Positions 26,418-34,648 of a DNA stretch of 37,218 nt are shown one piece after another. Origin of the DNA: Bacillota bacterium (GTDB taxonomy: Bacteria; Bacillota_I; Bacilli_A; RF39; UBA660); NCBI GenBank assembly GCA_023391185.1, contig JAEWBI010000006.1:1-37218 (forward strand), in the 5' to 3' direction. The notes beneath the pieces were generated by a model, which did no database searches, was not told the DNA's origin, and was given only the letters and a program-made list of their open reading frames with translations. Both the position numbers and the translations under genes were made by a program. The first letter of the stretch is position 1, and every line of letters starts with the position of its first letter.

Positions 26418-27075
26418 AAGAATTAAAATATTTTATTATCCCCTTAGAAACCGCCGTAACTAGTTTCTCTTGATATGTATTATTAATTAATTTATTTCTA
26501 TCTTGATAATTTGTAATGAATCCAAGTTCTACAAGAACTCCAGTAACCCTTATATTTGTGTACATAAAAGTATCATTTATCCTAGATATATCTCTTTTTG
26601 TACTTGTGCTTCTGGATAAACTTTCCTGAATATATCCTGCTAGTATTATATTATTTTTATTAGATGGATAATAAAAAGTTTGTGCACCATACCACAAAGA
26701 TGTTGGTTCTGCATTTATATGGATAGATATATATAAGTCAGCTTTCGAATTATTAATTAATTGAATTCTGTTATACAAATCACTTCTTTTTCTACTTATT
26801 GTTGTAGAAGATAAGTCATAATCTCCATCCCTAATAATATATACCGTAGCACCGAGTTTTTCTAAATTTTCCTTTAGTTTTTTTGAAACCACCAAATTAA
26901 TATCTGATTCTTTAATATTTTTATATATAGCACCTGGATCAGCACCACCATGGCCAGGATCAACATATATAAGTTTACCAATTAAATCATCATTGAATTC
27001 CAAACTTTGAACAGCATAAATAGAAGAAATAACAATAAAAAAAACAATAGTCATTATTAATTTTATTTTAACCAT
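26416..27075 (-). CDS. N-acetylmuramoyl-L-alanine amidase (Amidase_3, CwlD-like)
   Basis: Predicted 219 residues. A signal or anchor helix (about 4-23) precedes a complete Amidase_3 domain that cuts the bond between muramic acid and the peptide of peptidoglycan. Zinc ligands are His42 in VDPGHGGADPGA, Glu56 and His119 in SIHINA; the catalytic Glu183 lies in VLVELGFITN. Size and layout resemble CwlD, but nothing here shows sporulation, so a general cell-wall role is more likely. The start has TAGGTGATTAT before the ATG. It is last in the run lactate dehydrogenase, methyltransferase, pseudouridine synthase, 45 bases after the latter, so it could be co-transcribed or have its own AT-rich promoter. 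Confidence 0.93.
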   Translation of the reverse strand: MVKIKLIMTIVFFIVISSIYAVQSLEFNDDLIGKLIYVDPGHGGADPGAIYKNIKESDINLVVSKKLKENLEKLGATVYIIRDGDYDLSSTTISRKRSDLYNRIQLINNSKADLYISIHINAEPTSLWYGAQTFYYPSNKNNIILAGYIQESLSRSTSTKRDISRINDTFMYTNIRVTGVLVELGFITNYQDRNKLINNTYQEKLVTAVSKGIIKYFNS

Positions 27076-27120
27076 ATAATCACCTACTAATTATATGCTT
27101 TATTAATAACTATTATTGAT

Positions 27121-27768
27121 TTAAAAAAGACAAAATGGTTTTCTATTTGGAAGTTTTAATTCAAAAATCAAATTTTCATGAGTTACAGGATGCTCAAATG
27201 ATAGACTTTTTGCAAATAATGCTAATTGTTCACCAACTTTTGCATTTTTATTATATCTTTGATCTCCAAATAAGGGAATATTTCGACTACTAAATTGAAC
27301 TCTAATTTGATGAGAACGACCTGTTTCAAGCTTGATTTCTACCAAACTCAAGTTTTCCACAGTATTTATCAATTTATAATCTAAAATAGCTTTTTTTCCA
27401 CTTTTATCTATTACTGTCATATTTGTCCTTGTATCTTTTAAAAGATAATCAACTAAATGATCTTGCTCATTTGGTTTGCCTTCTACGACAGCATAATAAA
27501 CTTTATTAAACTTATTGTTTCTTATTTGTTCACTAAGCCTACTTGCAGCTTTACTAGTCTTAGCGAAAACCATAACACCACCAACAGGTCTATCTAATCT
27601 ATGAATAAGTCCTAAATAAACATTTCCAGGTTTATTATACTTTTCTTTTAGATACTGCTTTAGTTTTGATAGCAAATCTTCGTCCTTACTATCATCAGCC
27701 TGAACAGGAATATTAATTGGTTTTTCTACTACTAATATATGATTATCTTCATATATAATATTAATCAT
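27121..27768 (-). CDS. RluA-family RNA pseudouridine synthase
   Basis: Predicted 215 residues from the ATG at 27766-27768 (GGTGGGAAGATA upstream); an in-frame upstream codon lies within the preceding gene. The catalytic motif HRLDRPVGG holds the active-site Asp59. ETGRSHQIRVQF and LFGDQRYN complete the RluA signature. There is no N-terminal S4 RNA-binding domain, as in the compact RluA-type members. The enzyme converts uridine to pseudouridine in rRNA or tRNA; the site cannot be predicted. It overlaps the methyltransferase gene by 8 bases, making a small RNA-modification pair. Confidence 0.92.
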   Translation of the reverse strand: MINIIYEDNHILVVEKPINIPVQADDSKDEDLLSKLKQYLKEKYNKPGNVYLGLIHRLDRPVGGVMVFAKTSKAASRLSEQIRNNKFNKVYYAVVEGKPNEQDHLVDYLLKDTRTNMTVIDKSGKKAILDYKLINTVENLSLVEIKLETGRSHQIRVQFSSRNIPLFGDQRYNKNAKVGEQLALFAKSLSFEHPVTHENLIFELKLPNRKPFCLF

Positions 27769-28630
27769 TATCTTCCCACCTGCAGTAAATTCCACAAGGA
27801 AGAATCATTTTTTCTCTAGTTATTGGCAAGCCTATTTCTCCATGTTCTAAACTACCACCATATATTGGTTCTAAACTAGTTTTTAAGATATTGTATAAAA
27901 CAGTACTTGAAATTCCAGTAGTGTAAGAGTTTATTAAAAAGAATAATGGTTTATCACTAAGTATTCCTATACAAGCACGAATCAATACATCTAAATTATG
28001 CTCAAATTTCCACATTTCACCATTTGGACCTCTACCATAACTTGGAGGGTCCATAATTATTGCATCATACTTATTGCCTCTTCTCGCTTCTCTTTCAACA
28101 AATTTTAAACAATCATCTACAATAAATCTAATCTTCTTATCGCTTAGATTGCATAACTCTGCATTTTCTTTTGCCCACTCATTCATTCCCTTACTAGCAT
28201 CAACATGAACAACTTCTACAGCACCTGCTTTAGAACATGCCATTGTGGCACCACCAGTATAAGCGAATAGATTAAGAACTTTAATTGGTCTATTAGCATT
28301 TCTAATTTTATTCATCATATAATCCCAATTTATAGCCTGCTCAGGAAAAATACCAGTATGTTTAAAATTAGTAGGGCTTACCTTAAAAGTTAAATCTTTA
28401 TATGTGATAGTCCAAAAATCAGGTAGTTTCGTTTTAAAATCCCAGTACCCTCCGCCTTTATCAGATCTATGATAAAAACCATCTACTTTATTCCATTTAT
28501 CATCTTGAAAAGCATTCCACATTGCTTGTGGCTCTGGTCTTCTTAAAATGGCATCCCCCCAACGTTCAAGTTTTTCACCATTCCCTGCATCTAAGCACTC
28601 ATAATCTTTCCATTCATTACTTAATTTCAT
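27761..28630 (-). CDS. Class I SAM-dependent methyltransferase, RlmI/RlmK-like
   Basis: Predicted 289 residues. The Rossmann-type core shows motif I in LNLFAYTGGATMACSKAGA (about 118-136), an acidic residue after VVHVDASKG, and the catalytic motif IV DPPSYGRGP. This combination is typical of the RlmI/RlmK-type methyltransferases that act on 23S rRNA bases. It lacks the N-terminal PUA domain of RlmI; instead an 80-100-residue N-terminal extension rich in aromatic residues precedes the core. The exact target is unknown. It follows lactate dehydrogenase by 10 bases and overlaps the pseudouridine synthase. Confidence 0.88.
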   Translation of the reverse strand: MKLSNEWKDYECLDAGNGEKLERWGDAILRRPEPQAMWNAFQDDKWNKVDGFYHRSDKGGGYWDFKTKLPDFWTITYKDLTFKVSPTNFKHTGIFPEQAINWDYMMNKIRNANRPIKVLNLFAYTGGATMACSKAGAVEVVHVDASKGMNEWAKENAELCNLSDKKIRFIVDDCLKFVEREARRGNKYDAIIMDPPSYGRGPNGEMWKFEHNLDVLIRACIGILSDKPLFFLINSYTTGISSTVLYNILKTSLEPIYGGSLEHGEIGLPITREKMILPCGIYCRWEDND

Positions 28631-28640
28631 AAGTCACATC

Positions 28641-29549
28641 CTAACTAATTCTATTTATTGCCTCTTTAATTATATTTATTGAATTTTGAAGTTTTTCTCT
28701 TTCATCATTTGTTAAAGATATATTACATATCTCTCTAATACCATTTTTATTAATTACTGAAGGCATACCTATAAATACATCATTTTTATTATCATAGCTA
28801 GAAACTGTAATTATGCTATTTTCATCCCCCAATATAGCATTAGTAATTCTAACTAAGCACATTCCTATTCCATAATAAGTAGCACCTTTTCTACTAATTA
28901 TTTTATAAGCAGCATCTCTTACATTAACATATATATCATTTAACTCTTCTTCATCCATGTACTGTGTTATTGATTCTAGTCCAACTGTTGCATTACTCCA
29001 TGGAACAAACTCGCTATCTCCATGTTCACCAATCACATAAGCATGAACATTTTTTGGGTTTATATTCGTTTTTTCTGCAACTAGATATCTTAATCTAGCT
29101 GTATCTAAACTTGTACCACTTCCGATTATTCTAGATGGTTTAAAGCCTGAATATTTCCATGTTAAATAGGTCATTACATCAAGTGGATTAGTTGCGATTA
29201 AAAATATTCCATTAAAACCACTTTCAATCACATTACCAACTACTTCTTTAAAAACTTTACTGTTTTTATTAATCAAATCCATTCTTGTTTCACCAGGATT
29301 TTGATTAGCTCCGGCCGCAATACAAACAATAGTTGCATCCTTACAATCGCTGTAATCTCCAACTTTTATACTGATTTTTGTTGGCGCGAATGCTAAGCAA
29401 TGATTTAAATCCATTGCTTCTCCTATAATTCTTTCTTTATCTATATCCATTAATACTAATTCCTGAACATTACTTCTTTGATTTAATAATGCATAAGCAT
29501 AACTCATACCTACATTACCACAACCAATTATAACAATCTTGTTATTCAT
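28641..29549 (-). CDS. ldh: L-lactate dehydrogenase
   Basis: Predicted 302 residues, the usual length. It reduces pyruvate to L-lactate with NADH in the cytoplasm and regenerates NAD+ for glycolysis. Visible: dinucleotide-binding GCGNVG (9-14), the mobile-loop segment NQNPGETR with Gln83 at the position that distinguishes lactate from malate dehydrogenase (malate enzymes have Arg) and Arg89, the ATNPLDV stretch, and the catalytic GEHGDSE with His176. GGGGTGA lies before the ATG. A terminator separates it from rpsI and a weak promoter lies between. It implies a fermentative metabolism. Confidence 0.95.
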   Translation of the reverse strand: MNNKIVIIGCGNVGMSYAYALLNQRSNVQELVLMDIDKERIIGEAMDLNHCLAFAPTKISIKVGDYSDCKDATIVCIAAGANQNPGETRMDLINKNSKVFKEVVGNVIESGFNGIFLIATNPLDVMTYLTWKYSGFKPSRIIGSGTSLDTARLRYLVAEKTNINPKNVHAYVIGEHGDSEFVPWSNATVGLESITQYMDEEELNDIYVNVRDAAYKIISRKGATYYGIGMCLVRITNAILGDENSIITVSSYDNKNDVFIGMPSVINKNGIREICNISLTNDEREKLQNSINIIKEAINRIS

Positions 29550-29566
29550 ATATTCACCCCATATTA

Positions 29567-29595
29567 ATTATACTATAAAATTTTTATTTTTACTA
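29567..29595 (-). promoter_or_regulatory. Probable promoter of ldh
   Basis: TATAAT (29567-29572) on the minus strand with TAGTAA about 17 bases upstream. The -35 is poor, but the site lies in the only gap between the rpsI terminator and ldh. Confidence 0.5.
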
Positions 29596-29629
29596 AAGAA
29601 AAAGAAGTATAATACAATGATTATACTTC
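29595..29629 (-). terminator. Terminator of the rplM-rpsI operon
   Basis: GAAGTATAAT and ATTATACTTC (29604-29629) form a perfect 10-bp stem with a 6-base loop, followed on the minus strand by TTTTTCTTT. Confidence 0.85.
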
Positions 29630-29649
29630 CAAGTATTTTTGAAAGAATA

Positions 29650-30060
29650 TTAACGTTTTGAGAATTGTGGAGCACGACGAGCAGCTTTAAGACCTGGTTT
29701 TTTACGTTCTTTAGATCTTGGATCTCTAGTAACAAAACCTGCTCTTTTTAAAGTTGTTCTATAGCAATTTTCAGTACCTTCATTTACTTTATCATATTCG
29801 ATTAAAGCTCTTGTGATACCTAAACGGATAGCACCAGTTTGACCAGTGAATCCTCCACCATTAACTTTTACTTCAATATCAAATGTTTCTTCATTATTTG
29901 TAGCAACTAAAGGTTGTTTTAAATCCATAACGTTTGTTTCGTATGGGAAAAATTCTCTTACATCTCTACCATTAACTGTAATTTTACCAGTTCCTGGAAC
30001 CATTTTTACTTGGGCGATTGAAGATTTTCTTCTTCCTGTACCAATAAACACTTTATTCAT
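29650..30060 (-). CDS. rpsI: 30S ribosomal protein S9
   Basis: Predicted 136 residues, full length. N-terminal GTGRRKSSIAQVKM, the central VKVNGGGFTGQTGAIRLGI and the C-terminal RRAPQFSKR, whose final Lys-Arg reaches the P-site tRNA in ribosome structures, are all present. It follows rplM by 12 bases in the usual rplM-rpsI pair, with an AGGAGG site before the ATG. Confidence 0.98.
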   Translation of the reverse strand: MNKVFIGTGRRKSSIAQVKMVPGTGKITVNGRDVREFFPYETNVMDLKQPLVATNNEETFDIEVKVNGGGFTGQTGAIRLGITRALIEYDKVNEGTENCYRTTLKRAGFVTRDPRSKERKKPGLKAARRAPQFSKR

Positions 30061-30072
30061 TTAATAACCTCC

Positions 30073-30507
30073 TTATTTAGTCTTTAACTCAACTGGTTGT
30101 TGAGCCATGTGAGGATGTTCTTCCCCAGCATATACAAATAATTTTTTATACATTTGACGACCTAGTCTTCCTTTTGGAAGCATTCCTTTAACGGCTCTTT
30201 CAACCATTTCAACAGGATAATTTTCTTTCATAACACGAGCTGTTCTTTCTCTTAAACCACCAGTGTAACCGCTGTGATTATAGTAAATCTTTTTATCTAG
30301 TTTGTCACCAGTTAGACCTACTTTAGAAGCATTTACAACGATTACATAATCTCCACAATCAATATGTGGAGTATATGTTGGTTTATGCTTTCCACGTAAT
30401 ACATGAGCTACTTTTGAAGCTACTCGACCTAAAGGTAATTCTTCAGCATCGATTACATACCATGTACGAACTACGTCTTCTTTTTTTTGCATGTAACTAT
30501 TTTTCAT
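30073..30507 (-). CDS. rplM: 50S ribosomal protein L13
   Basis: Predicted 144 residues. The order RTWYVIDAEELPLGRVAS, GKHKPTYTPHIDCGDYV, YNHSGYTGGL, ERAVKGMLPKGRLGRQM and KLFVYAGEEHPHMAQQP is the complete L13 pattern. The start MKNSYMQKK fits the family's usual N-terminus. AAGGAAGGGAAT precedes the ATG. The gene has its own promoter inside the preceding terminator and a leader hairpin between promoter and start, as expected for autoregulated L13 operons of low-GC bacteria. Confidence 0.98.
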   Translation of the reverse strand: MKNSYMQKKEDVVRTWYVIDAEELPLGRVASKVAHVLRGKHKPTYTPHIDCGDYVIVVNASKVGLTGDKLDKKIYYNHSGYTGGLRERTARVMKENYPVEMVERAVKGMLPKGRLGRQMYKKLFVYAGEEHPHMAQQPVELKTK

Positions 30508-30533
30508 AAACTTATTCCCTTCCTTTTAAAAAT

Positions 30534-30562
30534 TTAAGCAAAACTTCCCAGGTTTCACTTAA
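30534..30562 (-). promoter_or_regulatory. Leader hairpin of rplM, candidate L13 autoregulatory element
   Basis: On the minus strand TTAAGTGAAAC and GTTTTGCTTAA can pair over 11 positions (two as G-U), closing a 7-base loop CTGGGAA. It lies within the roughly 75-base leader between promoter and rplM start. An L13 leader is known upstream of rplM in Bacillus-type bacteria; whether this matches that family needs a covariance search. Confidence 0.5.
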
Positions 30563-30588
30563 TGGGATTAATAAATGTACCAATTGAA

Positions 30589-30617
30589 ATTGTACTAAAA
30601 AACCCTTATAAAGTCAA
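30589..30617 (-). promoter_or_regulatory. Promoter of rplM-rpsI, overlapping the preceding terminator
   Basis: TTGACT (30612-30617), a 17-base spacer and TACAAT (30589-30594) on the minus strand. The -35 lies in the loop and arm of the terminator hairpin and its T-run lies in the spacer. Confidence 0.75.
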
Positions 30618-30622
30618 GGGTT
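30597..30622 (-). terminator. Terminator of the ecf-truA operon
   Basis: AACCCTT and AAGGGTT (30601-30622) form a 7-bp stem with an 8-base loop, then TTTT on the minus strand. It ends the operon after the gene at 30651. Confidence 0.8.
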
Positions 30623-30650
30623 TTTGCTCCTTTTGTTAATTATTTTAAAC

Positions 30651-31421
30651 TTAGTTTATTTTTTTTAATTGTTTCAATAATAAACTACCATTTTCCTTAA
30701 TAAAAATATATTCATATTGTGAAATTTTTTTCTTTAAAGTAACATAATTTTCATTTACATAGTCTTTTATATAACTATCTTTGTCCAAAATAGACGTTGG
30801 AATTTCAAATAAAATATTAATATTGTTTGTTAAATCCCCATAACTTGAATAAACATTATTATCCTTCAAAAAGAATTTATTAACCGTAAGTTCATATTTG
30901 CCATCTTTATTTTTATAGCCAACAATATAGTTATATCTAGAATAATACAAACTTTCAAACTCTTTCTTACTTTCATCAGCGAACATATAAGTTTCGTTTG
31001 TAGCATCATATTTAAGAAACAAATCTTTTTCAGCATTATCATATAAAATATCTTCATTCTTAAATAAAACTTTTTCTCCAAAAACTGCTTTCAAGTAACT
31101 ATCAAATCTAGTATAGCTAACTCCCAAAGAAAAATTAGCATTTTCTTTAATTGCATAATATACAAATTTTAATTTAACTTGATTACTTAAAATATCTGAA
31201 TTAGAAAAGAATGTATTAAATGTATCTAAATAATTAATATCATATTCTTCCATAAAACTAATTACTTTATCAACAGTAACCGTATCGGTAGAAATATCAG
31301 AAACAATATCTTTCTTGATAGAGACATCATCTATATTACTTATATACAAATGAAATAATGAAAAATATAAGATTATAAAAACAAATATACAAATTAAAAC
31401 CAATATTTTTTTCTTCATCAT
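30651..31421 (-). CDS. Membrane-anchored protein of unknown function downstream of truA
   Basis: About 256 residues, with either of two adjacent ATGs (31421 or 31418) or a GTG at 31430 as start; none has a strong ribosome site, and the GTG overlaps the truA stop, which suggests coupling. One N-terminal membrane helix (about 5-25) precedes an extracellular region with mixed helix and strand and no family I recognise (marker segments DINYLDTFNTFF, YYSRYNYIVGYKN). No Cys or sorting signal is evident. It is the last gene of the ecfA1-ecfA2-ecfT-truA operon and ends just before a terminator. Confidence 0.75.
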   Translation of the reverse strand: MMKKKILVLICIFVFIILYFSLFHLYISNIDDVSIKKDIVSDISTDTVTVDKVISFMEEYDINYLDTFNTFFSNSDILSNQVKLKFVYYAIKENANFSLGVSYTRFDSYLKAVFGEKVLFKNEDILYDNAEKDLFLKYDATNETYMFADESKKEFESLYYSRYNYIVGYKNKDGKYELTVNKFFLKDNNVYSSYGDLTNNINILFEIPTSILDKDSYIKDYVNENYVTLKKKISQYEYIFIKENGSLLLKQLKKIN

Positions 31422-31426
31422 ATCAC

Positions 31427-32164
31427 TCACTTTTTATAAAATACATTAGACAAATATAGACCACAAGCCGGAGCAGTAATTCCTGCCTTAGTTCTATCTT
31501 TTGCTTTTAAAATTTCCAATATGTCTTTTGGTTTTCTAGTTCCGTTACCAACTTCAATCAACGATCCAACCATATTTCTAACCATATATCTTAAGAACCC
31601 ACTTCCACAAAAAATAACATTAATAATATCATTTTCTTTTTTTATCTCTATACTATATATAGTTCTTATAAATGACTCTTTTTCTTCATTACCTTTAGTA
31701 TATGAAGTAAAATCATGTTCACCAATAAAATAATTTGCAGCTTCATACATTTTATCGACATCAAGATATTTATTATATTGATAGATGTATTCACATTCTA
31801 TTGGATTATACTGGCCAGTATTAATTTTATAAGTATATTCTTTTTTTATAATGTTAAATCTAGCATGAAAACTATTATCAACATAAAAAACATCTTTTAT
31901 ATATATACTGCTAGGTAGCATTTTGTTTACAGAGTTTTTTATCTTTTCAGGTTCAATATCTTTATCTAAGTCAAAATGTGCGCTTTGATTTAGCGCATGC
32001 ACACCGCTATCGGTTCTGCCAGAAGCGCTTATTTTAACTTTCTTATTAGAATTAATGAAGGTTAATACTCTTTCTATTTCTGCTTGTATACTATTTTTAT
32101 TTGGTTGTTTTTGATATCCATAATATTTTGAACCATCGTAAGAGAATGTTATTAAATATCTCAT
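31427..32164 (-). CDS. truA: tRNA pseudouridine(38-40) synthase TruA
   Basis: Predicted 245 residues, the normal length. It isomerises uridines 38, 39 and 40 in the tRNA anticodon arm. The catalytic motif SASGRTDSGVHAL holds Asp52; YDGSKYYGYQKQPN at the N-terminus and GSGFLRYMVRNMVGSL near the C-terminus are further TruA signatures. It overlaps ecfT by 4 bases (ATGA), which also shows that TGA is a stop here. The ecf-truA-rplM-rpsI order is standard in Firmicutes. Confidence 0.97.
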   Translation of the reverse strand: MRYLITFSYDGSKYYGYQKQPNKNSIQAEIERVLTFINSNKKVKISASGRTDSGVHALNQSAHFDLDKDIEPEKIKNSVNKMLPSSIYIKDVFYVDNSFHARFNIIKKEYTYKINTGQYNPIECEYIYQYNKYLDVDKMYEAANYFIGEHDFTSYTKGNEEKESFIRTIYSIEIKKENDIINVIFCGSGFLRYMVRNMVGSLIEVGNGTRKPKDILEILKAKDRTKAGITAPACGLYLSNVFYKK

Positions 32165-32916
32165 TTTATCACCAACCTAACAACAATTAAAATAAGTATT
32201 CCTAAATGTATTAAGAAAAGAAATGTATCAAAAAAACCCCATTTATTAATTCTAAAGTTAGTTCTCTTTGAATTTATATTATATAATCTAATTTGCATAG
32301 CCTCAGATAGAGTATCTGCCCTTCTAATAGTTAAAATGAACATAGGTAATAACATTGATTTTACAGCTGTGAATTTTCCTTTAATACCCGAAGCATAGTA
32401 ATCAATTCCTCTACTTGCCTGAGACTTTAATATTTTATTTCCTTGATCTATTATAGTAGGAATAAATCTTAACGCAAGTGAAATCGATAGAGACATTTTA
32501 TTAATTGGTATTCCTAATAGTTTTAATGGAGATAACGCTTTTTGAAGGCCATATGTTATTTCTGTGGGAGGAGTCGTTAAGGTTAAAATAGTTGTATATA
32601 AAACAATATTAATTAACCTTAATATCATATTTACAACTGTCTCTAAATCAGTACCAACAAAATAATAAATAATAATCATAAATAGAATTAAAAATTTCAA
32701 ACTTCTAAATGTTCTTAAATATATTGATTTAGGTAAATGTGCTATTTCAACCATAAGAACTGATAAAAGCATAAGTAGTAACATTAATCTAATATCTTGA
32801 CATAAAAAGATCATTATTATATATAAGATTGTACATAAGACTTTTGATACAGGATTCATGAAATGAACTTTTGATTTTACTGGATAATAACTTCCAATTA
32901 CAATATCATTTAACAT
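32161..32916 (-). CDS. ecfT: Energy-coupling factor transporter transmembrane protein EcfT
   Basis: Predicted 251 residues with about five membrane helices. It couples the two ATPases EcfA1 and EcfA2 to exchangeable substrate-binding S components for vitamins or metals. The two cytoplasmic coupling helices can be placed at LKSQASRGIDY (with the Ala-Ser-Arg-Gly version of the Ala-Arg-Gly motif) and ADTLSEAMQIRLY. No S component is encoded in the window, as expected for the group II shared module. It overlaps ecfA2 by 11 bases and truA by 4. Confidence 0.95.
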   Translation of the reverse strand: MLNDIVIGSYYPVKSKVHFMNPVSKVLCTILYIIMIFLCQDIRLMLLLMLLSVLMVEIAHLPKSIYLRTFRSLKFLILFMIIIYYFVGTDLETVVNMILRLINIVLYTTILTLTTPPTEITYGLQKALSPLKLLGIPINKMSLSISLALRFIPTIIDQGNKILKSQASRGIDYYASGIKGKFTAVKSMLLPMFILTIRRADTLSEAMQIRLYNINSKRTNFRINKWGFFDTFLFLIHLGILILIVVRLVIK

Positions 32917-33763
32917 AACGATATATATCCTTTATTAAATCATTGATTTCATCTCTGTATCCTATTTTAATACCTTTTTTATCTAAAACTTTATTTGAAA
33001 ACTCAATTATTTTAGGTACTACTATTCCGTATTCTTTTAGCATCTCTTCTTGCTTAAATACAGTGTATTTGTCTCCTTCGGCTATTACATTTCCATTATC
33101 TAAAACTATTACATAATCGCTAACTTGATGAACTAATTCAATATCATGACTAATTAGAACAATTGTTTTATTTAATCGTTGTTTTAATTTTCTAATCAAT
33201 TGCAATAAGTTTTTCTTGCTTGAACTATCTAAACCAATGGTTGGTTCATCTAATATAATTACCTTAGGATTAAAAGCTATGATAGACGCAATAGCAACTT
33301 TCCTCTTTTCTCCATTACTTAAAGTAAATGGATTTCTTCCTAAGTAATCATCACCTAAGCCAACCATTTTCAATGCATCACTAACACGTTTATCTATATC
33401 TTTCGTTTTATAGTTAAAGTATTTCATTCCAAATGATATCTCATCTTTAACGGTCATATTAAAAAACTGTTCTTCCGGAAATTGAAATACTAACCCAACA
33501 TTAACTCGTAAATTATTAATCTTCTTATTGTTTTTTATTCCTTTTGAATTTAATAAATAACTTCCAATTTCAATAGTACCATTACTTGGAAAAATTAAAG
33601 CATTCATCAATTCTGCCATCGTAGTCTTACCACTGCCACTTCTCCCAATTATACTTGTTATTTCACCTTCCTTAAAAGATACGTTAATATTATCTATTAC
33701 TTTATTTTTTATTGATGAGTTCTTATTGTAAATATAATCGACATTATTAAATTTTATTTCCAT
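32906..33763 (-). CDS. ecfA2: Energy-coupling factor ATPase EcfA2
   Basis: Predicted 285 residues. Walker A GRSGSGKTT (40-48), Q-loop in VFQFPEEQFF, ABC signature LSNGEKRKVAIAS and Walker B VIILDEPTIGLD, followed by the switch histidine in VLISHDIELV. The second signature residue pair is SN instead of the usual SG. The FQFPEEQFF segment is typical of the EcfA2 paralogue. It overlaps ecfA1 by 10 bases and ecfT by 11. Confidence 0.95.
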   Translation of the reverse strand: MEIKFNNVDYIYNKNSSIKNKVIDNINVSFKEGEITSIIGRSGSGKTTMAELMNALIFPSNGTIEIGSYLLNSKGIKNNKKINNLRVNVGLVFQFPEEQFFNMTVKDEISFGMKYFNYKTKDIDKRVSDALKMVGLGDDYLGRNPFTLSNGEKRKVAIASIIAFNPKVIILDEPTIGLDSSSKKNLLQLIRKLKQRLNKTIVLISHDIELVHQVSDYVIVLDNGNVIAEGDKYTVFKQEEMLKEYGIVVPKIIEFSNKVLDKKGIKIGYRDEINDLIKDIYRYVK

Positions 33764-34563
33764 AATATATCCACCAACTCATCCATATCTAATATTAAAC
33801 TTTCAACCAATCCATAGTACTTTAATTTTATAGATAATTCTACCATAAAAGGAAGAGTCAAACCTAACTTGTTAAATATTTTTTCTTCCTGTAGTACTAA
33901 CTCTTTTGGACCGCTTAATATAATATTACCCTCATCTAGAACAATTATATTTTTTCCAAACAATACCTCATCCATATCATGGGTAACATTTATAATGGTA
34001 ATTCCCTTATCATTATTAACATCACATAATATTTTATATATTTTATTTCTTTCATCATTGTCAATCATCGTTAAAGCCTCATCTAAAATTAGAATGTCAG
34101 GATCAATAACTAGAGCAGACGCTAATGAAACCAATTGTTTTTCACCACCAGACAAAGTATGTGGTTCTCTTTCAAGTATATCTTCTATCTCCAAATATTT
34201 CGATATATCTTTTATCTTTTGTTTAATTACTTTAGGATCAAATTGCATGTTTTCAAGTGAAAATGCTATATCATCCATAACTGTCTCTGCTACAAACTGA
34301 TTATCTGGATTTTCGAAAACGACTCCTACCTTACTTATAATTGGTTTTATATTTTTATGGTTCATTTCTAATCCATTTATTATTATTTTTCCATCCGTTT
34401 TAATTAATCCTAATAGTATACGTATAAGTGTACTTTTACCACTACCATTAGGTCCAACAATGGTAGTATATGATCCTTTTTCAATATTTAAAGAAAAATT
34501 TTCGAAAAGTTTAGTTTCTCCATAACCAAAGGTTATATTTTCTATTTTGATAATTTCTTCCAT
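33754..34563 (-). CDS. ecfA1: Energy-coupling factor ATPase EcfA1
   Basis: Predicted 269 residues. Walker A GPNGSGKST (37-45), Q-loop VFENPDNQFV, signature LSGGEKQLVSLAS, Walker B ILILDEALTMID and switch histidine in NVTHDMDEV. The ENPDNQFV segment and ALTMID fit the EcfA1 paralogue. It is the first gene of the ecf-truA operon, with AAGGTGG before the ATG and a near-consensus promoter just upstream. Confidence 0.95.
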   Translation of the reverse strand: MEEIIKIENITFGYGETKLFENFSLNIEKGSYTTIVGPNGSGKSTLIRILLGLIKTDGKIIINGLEMNHKNIKPIISKVGVVFENPDNQFVAETVMDDIAFSLENMQFDPKVIKQKIKDISKYLEIEDILEREPHTLSGGEKQLVSLASALVIDPDILILDEALTMIDNDERNKIYKILCDVNNDKGITIINVTHDMDEVLFGKNIIVLDEGNIILSGPKELVLQEEKIFNKLGLTLPFMVELSIKLKYYGLVESLILDMDELVDILWK

Positions 34564-34586
34564 ATGACACCACCTTGTATAGATAT

Positions 34587-34615
34587 ATTATATTATATAT
34601 AACCTCATATTACAA
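34587..34615 (-). promoter_or_regulatory. Promoter of the ecf-truA operon
   Basis: TTGTAA (34610-34615), a 17-base spacer and TATAAT (34587-34592) on the minus strand, 24 bases before the ecfA1 start. The preceding terminator ends two bases upstream of the -35. Confidence 0.75.
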
Positions 34616-34617
34616 TG

Positions 34618-34648
34618 AAAAAGAATAAAGTTAAACCTTATTCTTTTT
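34618..34648 (-). terminator. Terminator of the dehydrogenase and GlmU-C-like operon
   Basis: AAAAAGAATAA and TTATTCTTTTT form an 11-bp stem with a 9-base loop; the T-run is the lower part of the stem. The stop codon at 34631 lies in the loop. Confidence 0.7.

Noticed and set aside
26416..27075. Calling the amidase a germination-specific CwlD
   Set aside because: The domain and length fit, but no sporulation gene is visible, so only the enzyme family is claimed.
27076..27120. Separate promoter for the amidase gene
   Set aside because: A TATAAT-like hexamer exists in the 45-base gap, but no acceptable -35 lies at the right distance and the gap is AT-rich enough for a chance match.
31427..32164. 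Mollicutes genetic code (TGA as Trp), suggested by the low GC and mycoplasma-like ATPase
   Set aside because: truA and ecfT end in TGA with tight ATGA-type junctions, so TGA is a stop.
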